Notes under the pieces: model-generated
The model's input: the letters and a program-made list of their open reading frames with translations, nothing else
What the model was told of the DNA's origin: nothing
Databases searched by the model: none
Part shown: piece after piece, positions 33,471 through 45,619 of the stretch
How the letters are laid out: every line of letters starts with the position of its first letter
How positions within the stretch are numbered: position 1 is the stretch's first letter
Translations under genes and position numbers: made by a program
NCBI RefSeq assembly: GCF_003150835.1
Contig: NZ_CP029479.1
Coordinates: forward strand, 2,764,536-2,828,535
Direction of reading: 5' to 3'
From: Phenylobacterium parvum
GTDB lineage: Bacteria > Pseudomonadota > Alphaproteobacteria > Caulobacterales > Caulobacteraceae
Length of the DNA: 64,000 nt

Positions 33471-33870
33471 TTGGACCGTATCGAGAACCTCTGCATCGCC
33501 AAGGGCATGCGCATGACCGAACAGCGCCGGGTCATCGCGCGCGTCCTGTCCAACGCCCAGGACCATCCCGACGTGGAGGAGCTGCACCGCCGCGCCCACG
33601 CCGTCGATCCGCGCATCTCCATCGCGACCGTCTATCGCACCGTCCGGCTCTTCGAGGAGGCGGGCATCCTCTCGCGCCTCGACTTCCGGGACGGCCGCTC
33701 CCGCTACGAAGAGGCGTCGGAAACCCACCACGACCACCTGATCGACATGACGACCGGCAAGGTGATCGAGTTCGTCGACGCCGAGATCGAAGCCCTGCAG
33801 GAAGCCATCGCCAGGCGCCTGGGTTACCGGCTGGTGGACCACCGGCTCGAGCTTTACGGCCTGCCAATCG

Positions 33871-33878
<8 letters not shown>
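33471..33878 (+). CDS. fur: Ferric uptake regulator Fur
   Basis: A 135-residue Fur-family repressor. The winged helix (about 1-80) has [14 protein letters not shown] and [19 protein letters not shown]. The metal-binding region has H86, H87 and H89 (THHDHLID). It lacks the CxxC structural zinc motifs, as do Caulobacter-type Fur proteins. The TTG start is supported by CAGGAGAT upstream and by the strongly conserved MDRIENLC opening. It overlaps miaB by eight bases, so Fur is co-transcribed with a tRNA-modification and envelope gene run. Confidence 0.93.
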
Positions 33879-35219
<1,341 letters not shown>

Positions 35220-35223
<4 letters not shown>

Positions 35224-36173
35224 GCCGTACGGCCGAATTCGTCACCCTTTCGGATACCGCCGCCCGCGCGGTCGCGGGTCCCTCCAGCCGGCACGCCGCC
35301 TTGATCGAGGATGCCTTCGACGTGCTGGTCGAGACCCCCGGCGGAGGAATCTCCCTGACGGGCGATGTTCGAGGGCGCGCCTCGGCCAAGCGCGTGGTCG
35401 AGGCTCTCGCCCTGCGGGCCGAGCGCGGGCTGGAGGTCGCCGAGGCGGACGTACGGGTGGCCATCGGCCAGGCCCGGACCGGCCGGGGATCGCCCCCCGG
35501 CGCCCTGCCTTCGGGCCGTCGCGGCCCGGTGTCCCCGCGCACTCCGGCCCAGGCCCGCTACCTCGACACCCTGGCCAAATGCGACCTGGTCTTCGGCCTC
35601 GGCCCCGCCGGCACCGGCAAGACCTTCCTCGCCGTGGCGGCGGGCGTCGGCGCCCTGCTGCGCGGCGATGTCGAGCGGCTGATCGTCTCCCGTCCCGCGG
35701 TGGAGGCGGGCGAACGCCTGGGTTTCCTCCCGGGCGACCTGACCGAGAAGGTCGATCCCTACATGGCCCCGGTCTGGGAGGCCCTGACCGACATTCTGGG
35801 CGTGGACCAGTTCCGCCGCCGCCGCGAGAAGGGCGAGATCGAGCTGGCGCCCATCGCCTTCATGCGCGGCCGGACCCTGTCGCACGCCTATGTGATCGTC
35901 GACGAGGCCCAGAACTGCTCGCGCATGCAGATGCGCATGGTCCTGACCCGGCTGGGCGAGGGCGCGAAGATGGTCGTCACCGGCGACCCCAGCCAGATCG
36001 ACCTGCCCCATCCGCGGGACTCAGGCCTGGCCCACGCCGTCTCCCTCCTGGAGGGCGAGAAGGGGATCGGCGTCGCCCGGTTTGGACCCGAAGATGTGGT
36101 CCGACACCCCCTGGTCGAGCGGATCGTCCGGGCCTACGAGGCCGACGGCCGCCGACCGGACCCGGGGTCGTGA
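35220..36173 (+). CDS. PhoH-family ATPase
   Basis: A 317-residue PhoH-like protein. The Walker A is GPAGTGKT near 129-136 and the Walker B is [10 protein letters not shown] near 223-232, followed by [12 protein letters not shown]. An N-terminal small domain of about 100 residues precedes the ATPase. The coupling phoH-ybeY (four-base GTGA overlap) is conserved in bacteria and implies a role in RNA or ribosome quality control. It overlaps miaB. Confidence 0.94.
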
Positions 36174-36661
36174 TCCCGGAAGCCGGGCTAGCCGGGATCG
36201 AGGTCCTGGCCGAGGCGGAGGCCTGGGAGGGCGCCCTTCCCGATCCAGAGGGGTTGGCCATCCGCGCCGCCGAAGCCGCCCTGGCGGCGGCCGGGGCCCG
36301 GGGGGGTCTCGCCATCCTTCTCGCAGATGACGCCCGGCTGGCCGAGCTGAACCTCGCCTTCCGGTCCAAGTCCGGCCCCACAAACGTCCTGTCCTTCCCG
36401 GCCCCCGAAAACCCCGAAGGCTGGCTGGGCGACGTCGCCCTGGCCTACGGGACCTGTCGTCGGGAAGCCGAGGCCCAGGGCAAGCGCCTGGAGCATCACC
36501 TGCAACATCTCGTGGCGCACGGGGTGCTGCATCTTGTAGGCTACGACCACGAGGGCGACGCCGAAGCGGCGGAGATGGAGGCTCTCGAAGTCAAGATCCT
36601 GGCGGGGCTTGGGGCGCCTGACCCCTACGCCGCCGAAAGAGGAGACCATGGCCAGTCGTGA
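36170..36661 (+). CDS. ybeY: Endoribonuclease/rRNA maturation factor YbeY
   Basis: A 163-residue metalloprotein acting in 16S rRNA 3' maturation and 70S quality control. The zinc motif HGVLHLVGYDH gives H117, H121 and H127, and SGPTNVLSFP is the other family block. The GTG start at 36170 overlaps the phoH stop. The long upstream open frame is a shadow of phoH. The end overlaps the start of the CorC-like gene by 14 bases. Confidence 0.95.
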   Translation: MIPEAGLAGIEVLAEAEAWEGALPDPEGLAIRAAEAALAAAGARGGLAILLADDARLAELNLAFRSKSGPTNVLSFPAPENPEGWLGDVALAYGTCRREAEAQGKRLEHHLQHLVAHGVLHLVGYDHEGDAEAAEMEALEVKILAGLGAPDPYAAERGDHGQS

Positions 36662-37538
36662 CGCGTCCGCCCCGGAGGGGCGACAGGGGAGGGGTCCCGG
36701 AGGCTGGCTGCGCCGGCTGCTCGGGACCCGCAGCCAGGATTCCACCGCCACCGCAGCGGAGGCCCTTACGGAGTCGGCGGGCGGCCGCCTGGTCGACCAG
36801 GCCCAGGCCTTCCAATCCCTGCGCGTGGATGACGTCATGACCCCCCGGGCGGACATCGTGGCGGTGGAGGTCGACACCCCCTTCGATGAGGTCGTGGCCC
36901 GGTTCCTAGAGGCCGAGCATTCGCGCATGCCGATCTACCGCGAGACGCTGGACGACCCCCTGGGCGTCGTCCACGTCAAGGACGTCTTCAAGCAGATGGC
37001 CACCGGCGCCCGGCCCAAGGCCCGGCGGGGCGGGGCTGCGGACTCCGGGCTCATGCGCCTCAAGCGCGACGCCCTCTATGTGCCGGCCTCCATGCGCGCC
37101 GCGGACCTGCTGCTGCGCATGCAGGCGACCCGGACACACATGGCCCTGGTGATCGACGAGTTTGGCGGCACGGACGGCCTAGTAACCCTGGAGGACCTTG
37201 TGGAGGCCGTGGTCGGCGAGATCGACGACGAGCACGACGAGGCCCAGGCGGCGGGGGTCCAGGAGAGGGCGGACGGCGTCTTCGAGGCCGACGCCCGGGC
37301 CCCCCTCGAAGAACTGGAGGCGGCCCTGGGCCGCGACCTCGCACCGCCTGACCTCGACGAGGAGATCGATACGGTGGGCGGCCTGGTCGCCGCCGTGGCC
37401 GGGCGGCTGCCGCGGCGCGGCGAGGTCATCGCCTATCCCGAGGGCTATGAGATCCAGGTCCTCGACGCCGATCCCCGGCGGATCAAGCGGGTGCGGATCC
37501 GTCCTGCGCCGCCGCCGGCTGCTGCCGGCGTGGACTGA
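36648..37538 (+). CDS. CorC/HlyC-type CBS-pair protein
   Basis: A 296-residue soluble protein with two CBS domains (about 60-190; [20 protein letters not shown], then [20 protein letters not shown]) and a C-terminal CorC/HlyC transporter-associated domain (about 210-290; [19 protein letters not shown]). It has no membrane part, like E. coli CorC/YbeX, which is linked to magnesium/cobalt homeostasis and ribosome maturation. The ATG at 36648 follows AGAGGAGA. It sits between ybeY and lnt, the usual position. Confidence 0.93.
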   Translation: MASRDASAPEGRQGRGPGGWLRRLLGTRSQDSTATAAEALTESAGGRLVDQAQAFQSLRVDDVMTPRADIVAVEVDTPFDEVVARFLEAEHSRMPIYRETLDDPLGVVHVKDVFKQMATGARPKARRGGAADSGLMRLKRDALYVPASMRAADLLLRMQATRTHMALVIDEFGGTDGLVTLEDLVEAVVGEIDDEHDEAQAAGVQERADGVFEADARAPLEELEAALGRDLAPPDLDEEIDTVGGLVAAVAGRLPRRGEVIAYPEGYEIQVLDADPRRIKRVRIRPAPPPAAAGVD

Positions 37539-37540
37539 CC

Positions 37541-39156
37541 TTGCCGGACCGCGCCTTCGCCGTCGCTGGTCTGGCCGCCCTGGCGGGCGGCCTGCTGGCG
37601 GCCCTCGCCTTCCCGCCCTATGGCTTCCTGCCCGGCCTCGCCGGATTCGCCCTTATCCTCTGGTCCCTGTCCCGGCCCGCCGGTCGCCCTGTGCGCGCCG
37701 CGGCCCTGAGGGGAGGCCTTGCGGGCCTTGGCTACTTCGCCGTCTCGGTGAGCTGGATCGTCGAGCCCTTCCTGGTGGACGAGCGCACCTATGGCTGGAT
37801 GGCGCCCATCGCCCTGGTCCTCATGGCCGGCGGCCTGTCCCTCTTCTGGGCGGCGGCGGCGGCCGTCTGGGGGCGGCTCGGCGCCCGGGGCCTTCCCGGC
37901 CTCCTGGCCTTCGCCGCCTGCCTCTCCGGCGCCGAATGGCTGCGCGGCCACGTCCTCACGGGTTTTCCCTGGAACCTGCCCGGCGAGGCCTGGCCCGCAG
38001 GCTCACCCCTCTCGCAAGGCGCAGCCCTGGTCGGCGCCTATGGCCTGACCTGGGTGACCCTGGTCCTCTGCGCTTCGCCCGCCTGGATCCTGGCCCCCGG
38101 CGAACCGGCGCGGCGCACCGCCCGGATGGCGGCGGTCGCCGGCGCCTTCCTGGCCTTCCACGCCTGGGGCCAGGCGCGGATCGCCGACGTCCCCGCCGGG
38201 CCTCCAGGTCCCCTGGTGCGGATCGTCCAGGCCGATATCGACCAGAAGACCAAATGGCGCCCCGAGAACCTCGAGGGAATCTTCCGGACCTACCTGGACC
38301 TCACAGGCCGCCCCTCGGCAAAGCGTCCAGCCCTCGTCGTCTGGCCCGAGGGCGCCCTGCCGGCGGTGATCAACGACCTCCTGACGCCGGGTTCGCCCTG
38401 GCGCGGCGCCCTGGCCCAGGCCCTTGCGCCGGGGCAGGTCCTGGCCATGGGGGCCAACCGGGTCGAGCTGGATGACCGTGACGCCCTGACCTACCGCAAC
38501 AGTCTCATCTTCCTGGAGGGAACCGGCCAGGACCTCGCCCTGGCGGGCGTCTACGACAAGCACCGGCTGGTGCCCTTCGGTGAGTTCCTGCCCCTTGGCG
38601 ACCTTGCTGGGCGGATCGGCCTTCGCAGCCTTGTCCACATGCCCGAGGACTTCACCGCCGGGCCGCCGCCCGTCCCCCTGACCATCCCGGGTCTGCCGGG
38701 CGTCCAGCCCATGATCTGCTACGAGGCCCTCTTCCCGGGCTTCACCCGCGCTGCAGGCCGCCGCGGAGGCGCCCGCCCCGACTGGATCCTCAACGTCTCC
38801 AACGACGCCTGGTTCGGCCGCGCCTCGGGGCCCTGGCAGCATCTCAACATCACCCGTTACCGGGCCATCGAGGAAGGCCTGCCCATCGTCCGCTCGACGC
38901 CGACCGGAGTCTCGGCGGTAATCGATTCCAGCGGTCGGACGGTAGGCCCGGTGCTCGGGCTGGGCGCTTCAGGCGTGATCGACCTGCCCCTGCCGCCGCC
39001 CCGTCCGCCGACACCCTATGTCCGGTGGGGCGACCTGCCCTTCCTGCTCCTGCTGGTCCTGTCCGCCGCCCTTGCAGGACATAAAGAAATCTTTATAGGT
39101 CTCGCGAACCGCCAGCGCCGGTCCAGGGCGCGCCGCGATCCAGACGGAGCCGTCCC

Positions 39157-39160
<4 letters not shown>
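37541..39160 (+). CDS. lnt: Apolipoprotein N-acyltransferase Lnt
   Basis: Transfers the third acyl chain to the N-terminal Cys of lipoproteins in the inner membrane. It has 539 residues with N-terminal membrane helices and a nitrilase-like domain (about 225-490). The triad appears as Glu in VVWPEGALP, Lys in [14 protein letters not shown] and Cys in [11 protein letters not shown]. One more C-terminal helix ([15 protein letters not shown]) follows. The TTG start is close behind corC. The last 27 codons are unusually AT-rich at first, because a palindromic element lies inside (39081-39096). Overlaps metK by four bases. Confidence 0.95.
39081..39096. promoter_or_regulatory. Palindromic operator upstream of metK, inside lnt
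   Basis: ATAAAGA and TCTTTAT form perfect seven-base arms around AA, 60-76 bases before the metK start, in DNA otherwise over 65% GC. From memory, similar ATAAAGA-type palindromes occur upstream of methionine/SAM-cycle genes in alphaproteobacteria and are assigned to an ArsR-family SAH-responsive regulator (SahR). The identity of the regulator here is inference. Confidence 0.55.
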
Positions 39161-40377
<1,217 letters not shown>

Positions 40378-40385
40378 CACGACGC

Positions 40386-41066
40386 GTGGACACCCCGCCG
40401 CCCCTGCGGTCCTTCGGACGGATCCGCTCGCGCACCCTGAAGCCCCGCCAGGCCTCCCTGATGGAGACCCTGCTGCCGGCCCTGCGTCCACCGTCTGAGG
40501 GGCCTGTAGACCCTGCGGCGCTCATGCCTGGCGCCCGCGAGACCTGGCTGGAGGTCGGGTTTGGCGGCGGCGAGCACATGGCCGCCCAGGCCGCGGCCCG
40601 GCCCCAAGTCCTGGTCCTGGGCGCCGAGCCCTTCCTCAACGGGGTCGCCAGCGCCCTGCGGCACGTCGACGAGGCGGGGCTGAAGAACGTCCGGATCCAT
40701 GACGGTGACGCCCGAGACCTGATGTCGCGCCTGCCGGACAGCTGCCTGGACCGCCTCTTCGTCCTGTTTCCCGATCCGTGGCAGAAGGCCCGGCACCACA
40801 AGCGCCGGCTCGTCAGCCCGGCCTTCGCCGACGAGGCCGCCCGGCTTCTCAAGCCGGGGGGGCGGCTGCGCCTGGCCACCGACTGGGCGGATTACGCTGA
40901 CCAGATGCTGAAGGTCCTCTTGGCCGAGCCCCGGTTCGACTGGCCCGCCCGGAGCGCGGCCGACTGGCGCGAGGCCCCCGCGGACCATGTTCGGACCCGC
41001 TACGAGGCCAAGCGCCTCGGCGACTGCGAACCTGTCTGGCTGGATTTCGTCCGCCGCCCGGACTGA
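40386..41066 (+). CDS. trmB: tRNA (guanine-N7)-methyltransferase TrmB
   Basis: Methylates G46 in the variable loop of tRNA using SAM. It has 226 residues with RSFGRIRSRTLKPRQ-like N-terminus, LEVGFGGGEHMAAQA as SAM motif near 55-69, and FVLFPDPWQKARHHKRRLVS, the TrmB signature. The GTG start lies eight bases after metK. It ends the forward run that begins at nfuA. Confidence 0.95.
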   Translation: MDTPPPLRSFGRIRSRTLKPRQASLMETLLPALRPPSEGPVDPAALMPGARETWLEVGFGGGEHMAAQAAARPQVLVLGAEPFLNGVASALRHVDEAGLKNVRIHDGDARDLMSRLPDSCLDRLFVLFPDPWQKARHHKRRLVSPAFADEAARLLKPGGRLRLATDWADYADQMLKVLLAEPRFDWPARSAADWREAPADHVRTRYEAKRLGDCEPVWLDFVRRPD

Positions 41067-41078
41067 AGCCACCCCGCC

Positions 41079-41912
41079 TCAGGCGGCGTCCAGGCAGATG
41101 ACCCGCGCCACGCGCAGGTCGCGCCTCAGGCTGTCGGCCACGATGCCGTAGTTGGTGGTGGTCACGGATTCCCCCACCGCCCCCGCCTCCGGCCGTTCGT
41201 TGGCGGCCCGCAGGGCCCGGACCAGGGTTTCCGGCGAGGTGGTGTAGATGCGGCCCCGGCGCGGGGACTCCGCCACCGTAACGCCGATCACCCTTCCCGC
41301 GTCGTCCAGGGCGGGCGCCCCTGACAGCCCCGCAAGGCTCCCCCGGAGCTGGTCGGTGCGGCCGGTCTCGGCCCAGACCAGGACCGGCTCCGTCCGTTCG
41401 CCGTGCCCGCGGATCACCATGTTTTCGCGGCCGATCAGGCGCGAGGTCGCCTCTCCGGGGCGGCCCTGGGGAAAGCCGGGGTGGTAGGCGCGGTCACCCC
41501 GCCTCAGGGTCCGCCCCACCGCCACGGGCAGGGCGGCGGCGCCGCCCTCGGTGGTCAGGACGGCGACCTCGCCCTGCGGGTCGATCCGAACCTCGGCGGC
41601 CACGCCGCGCCCTTCCGCCACCACGACGGCGGCGCGCCGGCAGCCGTCCACCACATGACGGGCTGTGATCCAGACCCCGCGTTCGTCGATGGAGAAGGCG
41701 GTGCCGGACCCCGGCTCCGGCGTTGCGGGCGCCTCGACGATCACCGAGGGATCAAAGGGCGAGGCGGGGCCCAGGGGAAGGCCCTCCCCGGCCGCGGGCG
41801 GCGGCGGGGGTGGAGGCGCATCCGCCCGTTCGCGCCGGGTCACGGCCACGATGACGACAGCCACGATGATGGCCAGGTAGACCAGCCAGTCGCTGAGGCG
41901 CGGGAAATGCAC
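41079..41912 (-). CDS. Membrane-anchored trypsin-like serine protease
   Basis: A 277-residue protein with one N-terminal membrane helix (about 8-24), a Pro-rich linker (30-45) and a trypsin-fold domain, presumably periplasmic. Candidate catalytic residues are H86 (TARHVVDGC) and S197 (GLSGAPAL). The usual Asp position (DLAVL) reads E115 (GEVAVL). No PDZ domain follows, unlike DegP. It is convergent with trmB and lies upstream of nothing obvious; the DUF350 gene is nine bases before it and co-directional. Confidence 0.75.
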   Translation of the reverse strand: MHFPRLSDWLVYLAIIVAVVIVAVTRRERADAPPPPPPPAAGEGLPLGPASPFDPSVIVEAPATPEPGSGTAFSIDERGVWITARHVVDGCRRAAVVVAEGRGVAAEVRIDPQGEVAVLTTEGGAAALPVAVGRTLRRGDRAYHPGFPQGRPGEATSRLIGRENMVIRGHGERTEPVLVWAETGRTDQLRGSLAGLSGAPALDDAGRVIGVTVAESPRRGRIYTTSPETLVRALRAANERPEAGAVGESVTTTNYGIVADSLRRDLRVARVICLDAA

Positions 41913-41921
41913 GCCGGCCCC

Positions 41922-42350
41922 CTACCCCGCGACGGCGGCGGCCAGGACCACGGCCGAGGCGAGCTTGGCCCCGGCCAGCAGGGCGGCGGCGGCCATTTCC
42001 CCATGCTGGATGCGCTCGGGCAGGCCCTTGAGAAGCAGGTCCACCAGTCGGAAGACCAGCAGCTGCACCACGACGGTGGGCGCCCCCCACATGATGATCT
42101 CGAGAAGGGAGGCCGAGGCGGTCATGGCTGCGGCCAGGGGCAGGGCGAGGCCCGCCAGGACGCCGCCGAAGGAGATGGCGGCGGCGGTGTTGCCCTCACG
42201 GATCAGGGCGATTTCGCGATGCGGCGTCAGGAGGGCGTAGAGCGCTGCGCCGGCGGTCAGGATCAGCAGGGTCGCAGCGGCGTGCAGCAGGGCGAGGGGA
42301 AAGCCGGCGGCAAAGGCCAGGATCTCGGGTGAGGCGATGGGGGCGGGCAT
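41922..42350 (-). CDS. DUF350 family membrane protein
   Basis: A 142-residue protein of about four membrane helices, with the DUF350 features EIALIREGNTAAAISFGGVLAGLALPLA in the middle and FRLVDLLLKGLPERI near 100-114. The family (UPF0719) is of unknown function. It lies between rlmN and the protease gene, all minus strand and closely spaced, so co-transcription is likely. Confidence 0.85.
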   Translation of the reverse strand: MPAPIASPEILAFAAGFPLALLHAAATLLILTAGAALYALLTPHREIALIREGNTAAAISFGGVLAGLALPLAAAMTASASLLEIIMWGAPTVVVQLLVFRLVDLLLKGLPERIQHGEMAAAALLAGAKLASAVVLAAAVAG

Positions 42351-42361
42351 GCGAACTCCGT

Positions 42362-43567
42362 TCAGTCGGGTTTCCCGGAGGCGTCGCCGTCCGGGTCCGG
42401 GGCCGCCTCGGCGGCGCGTTCCCGGGCGCGGCGGACCGAGGCGCGCTCCTTCTCGCTCTCGCTCTTCAGCTGGCCGCAGGCGGCCAGGATGTCGCGCCCC
42501 CGGGGGGTGCGGATGGGAGAGGCGTATCCGGACCGGTTCAGGATGGCGGCGAAGGCCTCGATGGCGCCCCAGTCGGAGCAGGCGTAGGGACTGCCCGGCC
42601 AGGGATTGAAGGGGATCAGGTTGATCTTGGCGGGGATGCCGGCCAGCAGCCTCACCAGGGCGCGCGCCTCGGCCGGGCTGTCATTGACCCCCTTCAGCAT
42701 GACGTACTCGAAGGTCACCCGCCGGGCGTTGCCCAGGCCGGGATAGGCCCGGATCCCGTCCATCAGTTCGGCGATCGGATACTTCCGGTTCAGGGGCACC
42801 AGCTCGTCGCGCAGGGCGTCGTTCGTGGCGTGGAGCGAGATGGCCAGCATGGCCTGGGTCCGCTCCCCGAGGGCCTTCAGCTGGGGGACAACGCCCGAGG
42901 TCGAGACGGTGATCCGCCGCCGGGAGATGGCGATCCCCTCGTGGTCGGCGATGATGTCGATGGCGTCGGCCACGCTGTCGAGATTGTAGAGCGGCTCGCC
43001 CATGCCCATGAAGACGATGTTCGAGAGCCGGCGGTCCTCCTTGGGCGAGGGCCATTCTCCCAGCTCGTCCCGGGCCACCTGGACCTGGGCGACGATCTCC
43101 GCGGCGGTCAGGTTGCGCACCAGGGGCTGGGTGCCGGTGTGGCAGAAGGTGCAGTTCAGGGTGCACCCGACCTGGCTGGAGACGCACAGGGCGCCGGACC
43201 GGCCGACATCCGGAATGAAGACGGTCTCGACCTCGACGCCGGGCGCCATTCGGATCAGCCACTTCCGCGTGCCGTCCACCGAGACCTGGCGCTCGACCAC
43301 CTCGGGGCGGGACAGGTCAAAGGCCTCGGAGAGGGCCGCCCGCAGCTCCTTGGCCACGTCGGTCATCTGGGCGAAGTCCGTGACACCGTAGTGGTGCATC
43401 CAGCGCCAGAGCTGGGTGGCGCGCATCCGGGCCTTGGCCTGGGGCACAAGTCCCGCCTCGACCAGGACGTCGGCCAAGCCCTGCCGGGTCAGGCCGGTCA
43501 GGTTCGGCCGCCGCGCACGGGCGGCGCCCGCCTCGCGGGCCCGGGAAAGATCAAGGGTGACGGTCAC
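42362..43567 (-). CDS. rlmN: Dual-specificity 23S rRNA/tRNA m2A methyltransferase RlmN
   Basis: Radical-SAM enzyme that methylates C2 of A2503 in 23S rRNA and A37 in some tRNAs. Length is 401 residues. The cluster Cys are C135, C139 and C142 (CTLNCTFC); the resolving Cys is in DILAACGQL near the C-terminus. [13 protein letters not shown] and [19 protein letters not shown] are further family blocks. The start is taken as the GTG at 43567, since [10 protein letters not shown] opens the family region; the longer frame is shadow. Its leader overlaps a strong predicted stem (43567-43653). Confidence 0.93.
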   Translation of the reverse strand: MTVTLDLSRAREAGAARARRPNLTGLTRQGLADVLVEAGLVPQAKARMRATQLWRWMHHYGVTDFAQMTDVAKELRAALSEAFDLSRPEVVERQVSVDGTRKWLIRMAPGVEVETVFIPDVGRSGALCVSSQVGCTLNCTFCHTGTQPLVRNLTAAEIVAQVQVARDELGEWPSPKEDRRLSNIVFMGMGEPLYNLDSVADAIDIIADHEGIAISRRRITVSTSGVVPQLKALGERTQAMLAISLHATNDALRDELVPLNRKYPIAELMDGIRAYPGLGNARRVTFEYVMLKGVNDSPAEARALVRLLAGIPAKINLIPFNPWPGSPYACSDWGAIEAFAAILNRSGYASPIRTPRGRDILAACGQLKSESEKERASVRRARERAAEAAPDPDGDASGKPD

Positions 43568-43653
43568 GGAAGCCTCGGCGCCAGGAGGGCGGAATATAGG
43601 CGAGGCCGGGACGGCCGCCAAATCCTGCGATTCCCGCCCTCGTGAGGCTTCCG
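43567..43653. repeat. Long imperfect stem between rlmN and the oxidoreductase gene
   Basis: The outer arms CGGAAGCCTC (43567-43576) and GAGGCTTCCG (43644-43653) pair over ten bases. Inner arms 43585-43594 and 43631-43641 pair over ten bases with one bulge, and the 36-base loop holds a further GGCC hairpin. Transcribed toward rlmN, the start codon sits at the foot of the stem. It could be a leader control element or a structured small RNA. Confidence 0.5.
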
Positions 43654-43720
43654 CGAGCCGGGCGGCTGGGCTAGCGTGCGCGGCCATCGCCTGAGGCGAC
43701 AGAAACATGGGGAGAGAGAC

Positions 43721-44725
43721 ATGAAAGCGGTCCTGAGCAAGGTCGTCGGCGGGCCCGAGACCCTGGTGATCGAGGACATCCCCGCCCCGACCCTCCGCCC
43801 CGGCTGGGCGCGCGTGCAGGTCAAGGCCGTGGGCATCAACTTCCCCGATGTCCTCATCATCGAGGACAAGTACCAGTCCAAGCCCCCCCGTCCCTTCGCC
43901 CCCGGCGGCGAGGTCTCGGGCATCGTCACCGAGATCGCCGAGGGCGTCACCGAGGTGAAGGTGGGCGACCGGGTCCTGGCCCAGATCGGCCATGGCGGCC
44001 TGGTCGAGGAGATCGCGGCCCCCGCCGGGCGCCTCACCCCCATCCCGGACGCCATGCCCTACGACGAGGCGGCCGCCTTCATCCTGACCTACGGGACCTC
44101 CTATCACGCCCTGAAGGACCGCGGGCATCTCAAGGCCGGCGAGACCATGCTGGTCCTGGGCGCCGCCGGCGGCGTCGGCCTGGCGGCCGTCGAGCTGGGC
44201 AAGGCCATGGGCGCACGGGTCATCGCCGCCTGCTCCACCCAGGAAAAGGTCGACCTCGCCATCCGCCACGGTGCGGAGTCCGGCGTGGTCTACGGCCGCG
44301 GCCCCTTTGACCGCGACGGCCAGAAGCAGCTTTCCCAGCTCTTCAAGGAGGCCTGCGGCGAGAAGGGCGCGGACGTGATCTACGACGCCATCGGCGGCGA
44401 CTACGCCGAGCCGGCCCTGCGCTCAATCGCCTGGGAAGGCCGCTACCTCGTCATCGGGTTCGCCGCCGGCGAGATCCCGAAGATCCCTCTGAACCTGCCC
44501 CTTCTCAAGGGCTGCGACATTGTCGGCGTGATCTGGGGCAACTGGACGGCCCGCAATCCGGACCTGTTCCAGAAATCCAACCTCGAGCTGATCGACCTCT
44601 ACGCCCAGGGCAAGATCCGGCCCTACGTGTCCGAGCGCTTCCCCTTCGCGAAGGCCGCGGACGCCATCGCCCACCTGGGCAGCCGCAAGGCCATGGGCAA
44701 GGTCGTCGTCACCCTCGGCGACTGA
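43721..44725 (+). CDS. NADPH:quinone oxidoreductase-like zinc-less MDR protein
   Basis: A 334-residue medium-chain reductase of the quinone oxidoreductase type. The NADP-binding [20 protein letters not shown] is near 144-163, and there are no structural zinc Cys. [20 protein letters not shown] near 44-63 is typical. The ATG at 43721 follows GGAGAGAGA. It likely reduces quinones or enoyl compounds; substrate unknown. It precedes an SDR gene in the same direction by 24 bases. Confidence 0.88.
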   Translation: MKAVLSKVVGGPETLVIEDIPAPTLRPGWARVQVKAVGINFPDVLIIEDKYQSKPPRPFAPGGEVSGIVTEIAEGVTEVKVGDRVLAQIGHGGLVEEIAAPAGRLTPIPDAMPYDEAAAFILTYGTSYHALKDRGHLKAGETMLVLGAAGGVGLAAVELGKAMGARVIAACSTQEKVDLAIRHGAESGVVYGRGPFDRDGQKQLSQLFKEACGEKGADVIYDAIGGDYAEPALRSIAWEGRYLVIGFAAGEIPKIPLNLPLLKGCDIVGVIWGNWTARNPDLFQKSNLELIDLYAQGKIRPYVSERFPFAKAADAIAHLGSRKAMGKVVVTLGD

Positions 44726-44749
44726 CGGAAACGGGACAGGAGAACGGAC

Positions 44750-45619
44750 ATGGCCGGACGGCTTGAAGGCAAGGTGGCGATGATCACGGGGGCGGCCTCC
44801 GGCATTGGCCTTGGGACCCTGGAGCTCTTCGTCTCGGAGGGGGCGAAGGTGATCGCGGCCGACGTCCAGGATGAGAAGGGGGCCATGCTGGAGCGCCGGT
44901 TCCCCGACGCCGTGCGCTATGCACGCTGCGACGTCACCGCCGAAGCGGACATCGTCGCGGCCGTGGCCCTGGCCGAGAGCGCCTTTGGCGGCCTGGACAT
45001 CCAGTTCAACAACGCCGGCATCTCCGACCGGATGGGCGCCATCACCGAGGTGACCGCCGACGGCTGGAACTGGATCTTCGACATCCTGGTCCGCGGGCCG
45101 GCCCTGGGCATGAAGCACGCGGTTCCCGCCATGCTGAAGCGCGGCGGCGGGTCGATCATCAACACCGCCTCCATCGCCGGCCTTCAGGCGGGCTGGGGCC
45201 CGATCGCCTACTCCACGGCCAAGGCCGGGGTGGTGCACATGAGCCGCTGCGCCGCGGCCCAGCTGTCGCCCCAGGGCATCCGGGTCAACGCCATCTGTCC
45301 CGGCCTGATCGCCACCTCCATCTTCGGCGCCACCATGGGCATGACCCGGGACGCCGCCGACCAGATGGCCGCCCTCGTGGCCCAGAACGCCCAGATCGCC
45401 CAGCCGGTGAAGAAGCCGGGCCTGCCGCAGGACATCGCCCAGGCGGCCCTCTACCTGGCCTCCGACGCCTCGGCCTTCGTGACCGGGACCCACCTGGTGG
45501 TGGACGGCGGCATCACGGTGGGCTCGCGGCACAGCTGGGATCCCGAGGCGGGTTCGCCCTTCGCGGCGATCTTCGGGGAGTCCCTCATGCAGATGGCCCC
45601 GGGCTCCGGCCAGGGTTGA
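44750..45619 (+). CDS. SDR-family oxidoreductase
   Basis: A 289-residue classical short-chain dehydrogenase: cofactor motif TGAASGIGLG near 15-24, NNAG near 86-89, Ser in NTASIAG and the YSTAK catalytic pair near 163-167. The C-terminus shows VVDGGITVGS. The substrate is unknown; hydroxysteroid or alcohol dehydrogenases share this plan. The stop overlaps the next permease gene by three bases. Confidence 0.88.
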   Translation: MAGRLEGKVAMITGAASGIGLGTLELFVSEGAKVIAADVQDEKGAMLERRFPDAVRYARCDVTAEADIVAAVALAESAFGGLDIQFNNAGISDRMGAITEVTADGWNWIFDILVRGPALGMKHAVPAMLKRGGGSIINTASIAGLQAGWGPIAYSTAKAGVVHMSRCAAAQLSPQGIRVNAICPGLIATSIFGATMGMTRDAADQMAALVAQNAQIAQPVKKPGLPQDIAQAALYLASDASAFVTGTHLVVDGGITVGSRHSWDPEAGSPFAAIFGESLMQMAPGSGQG

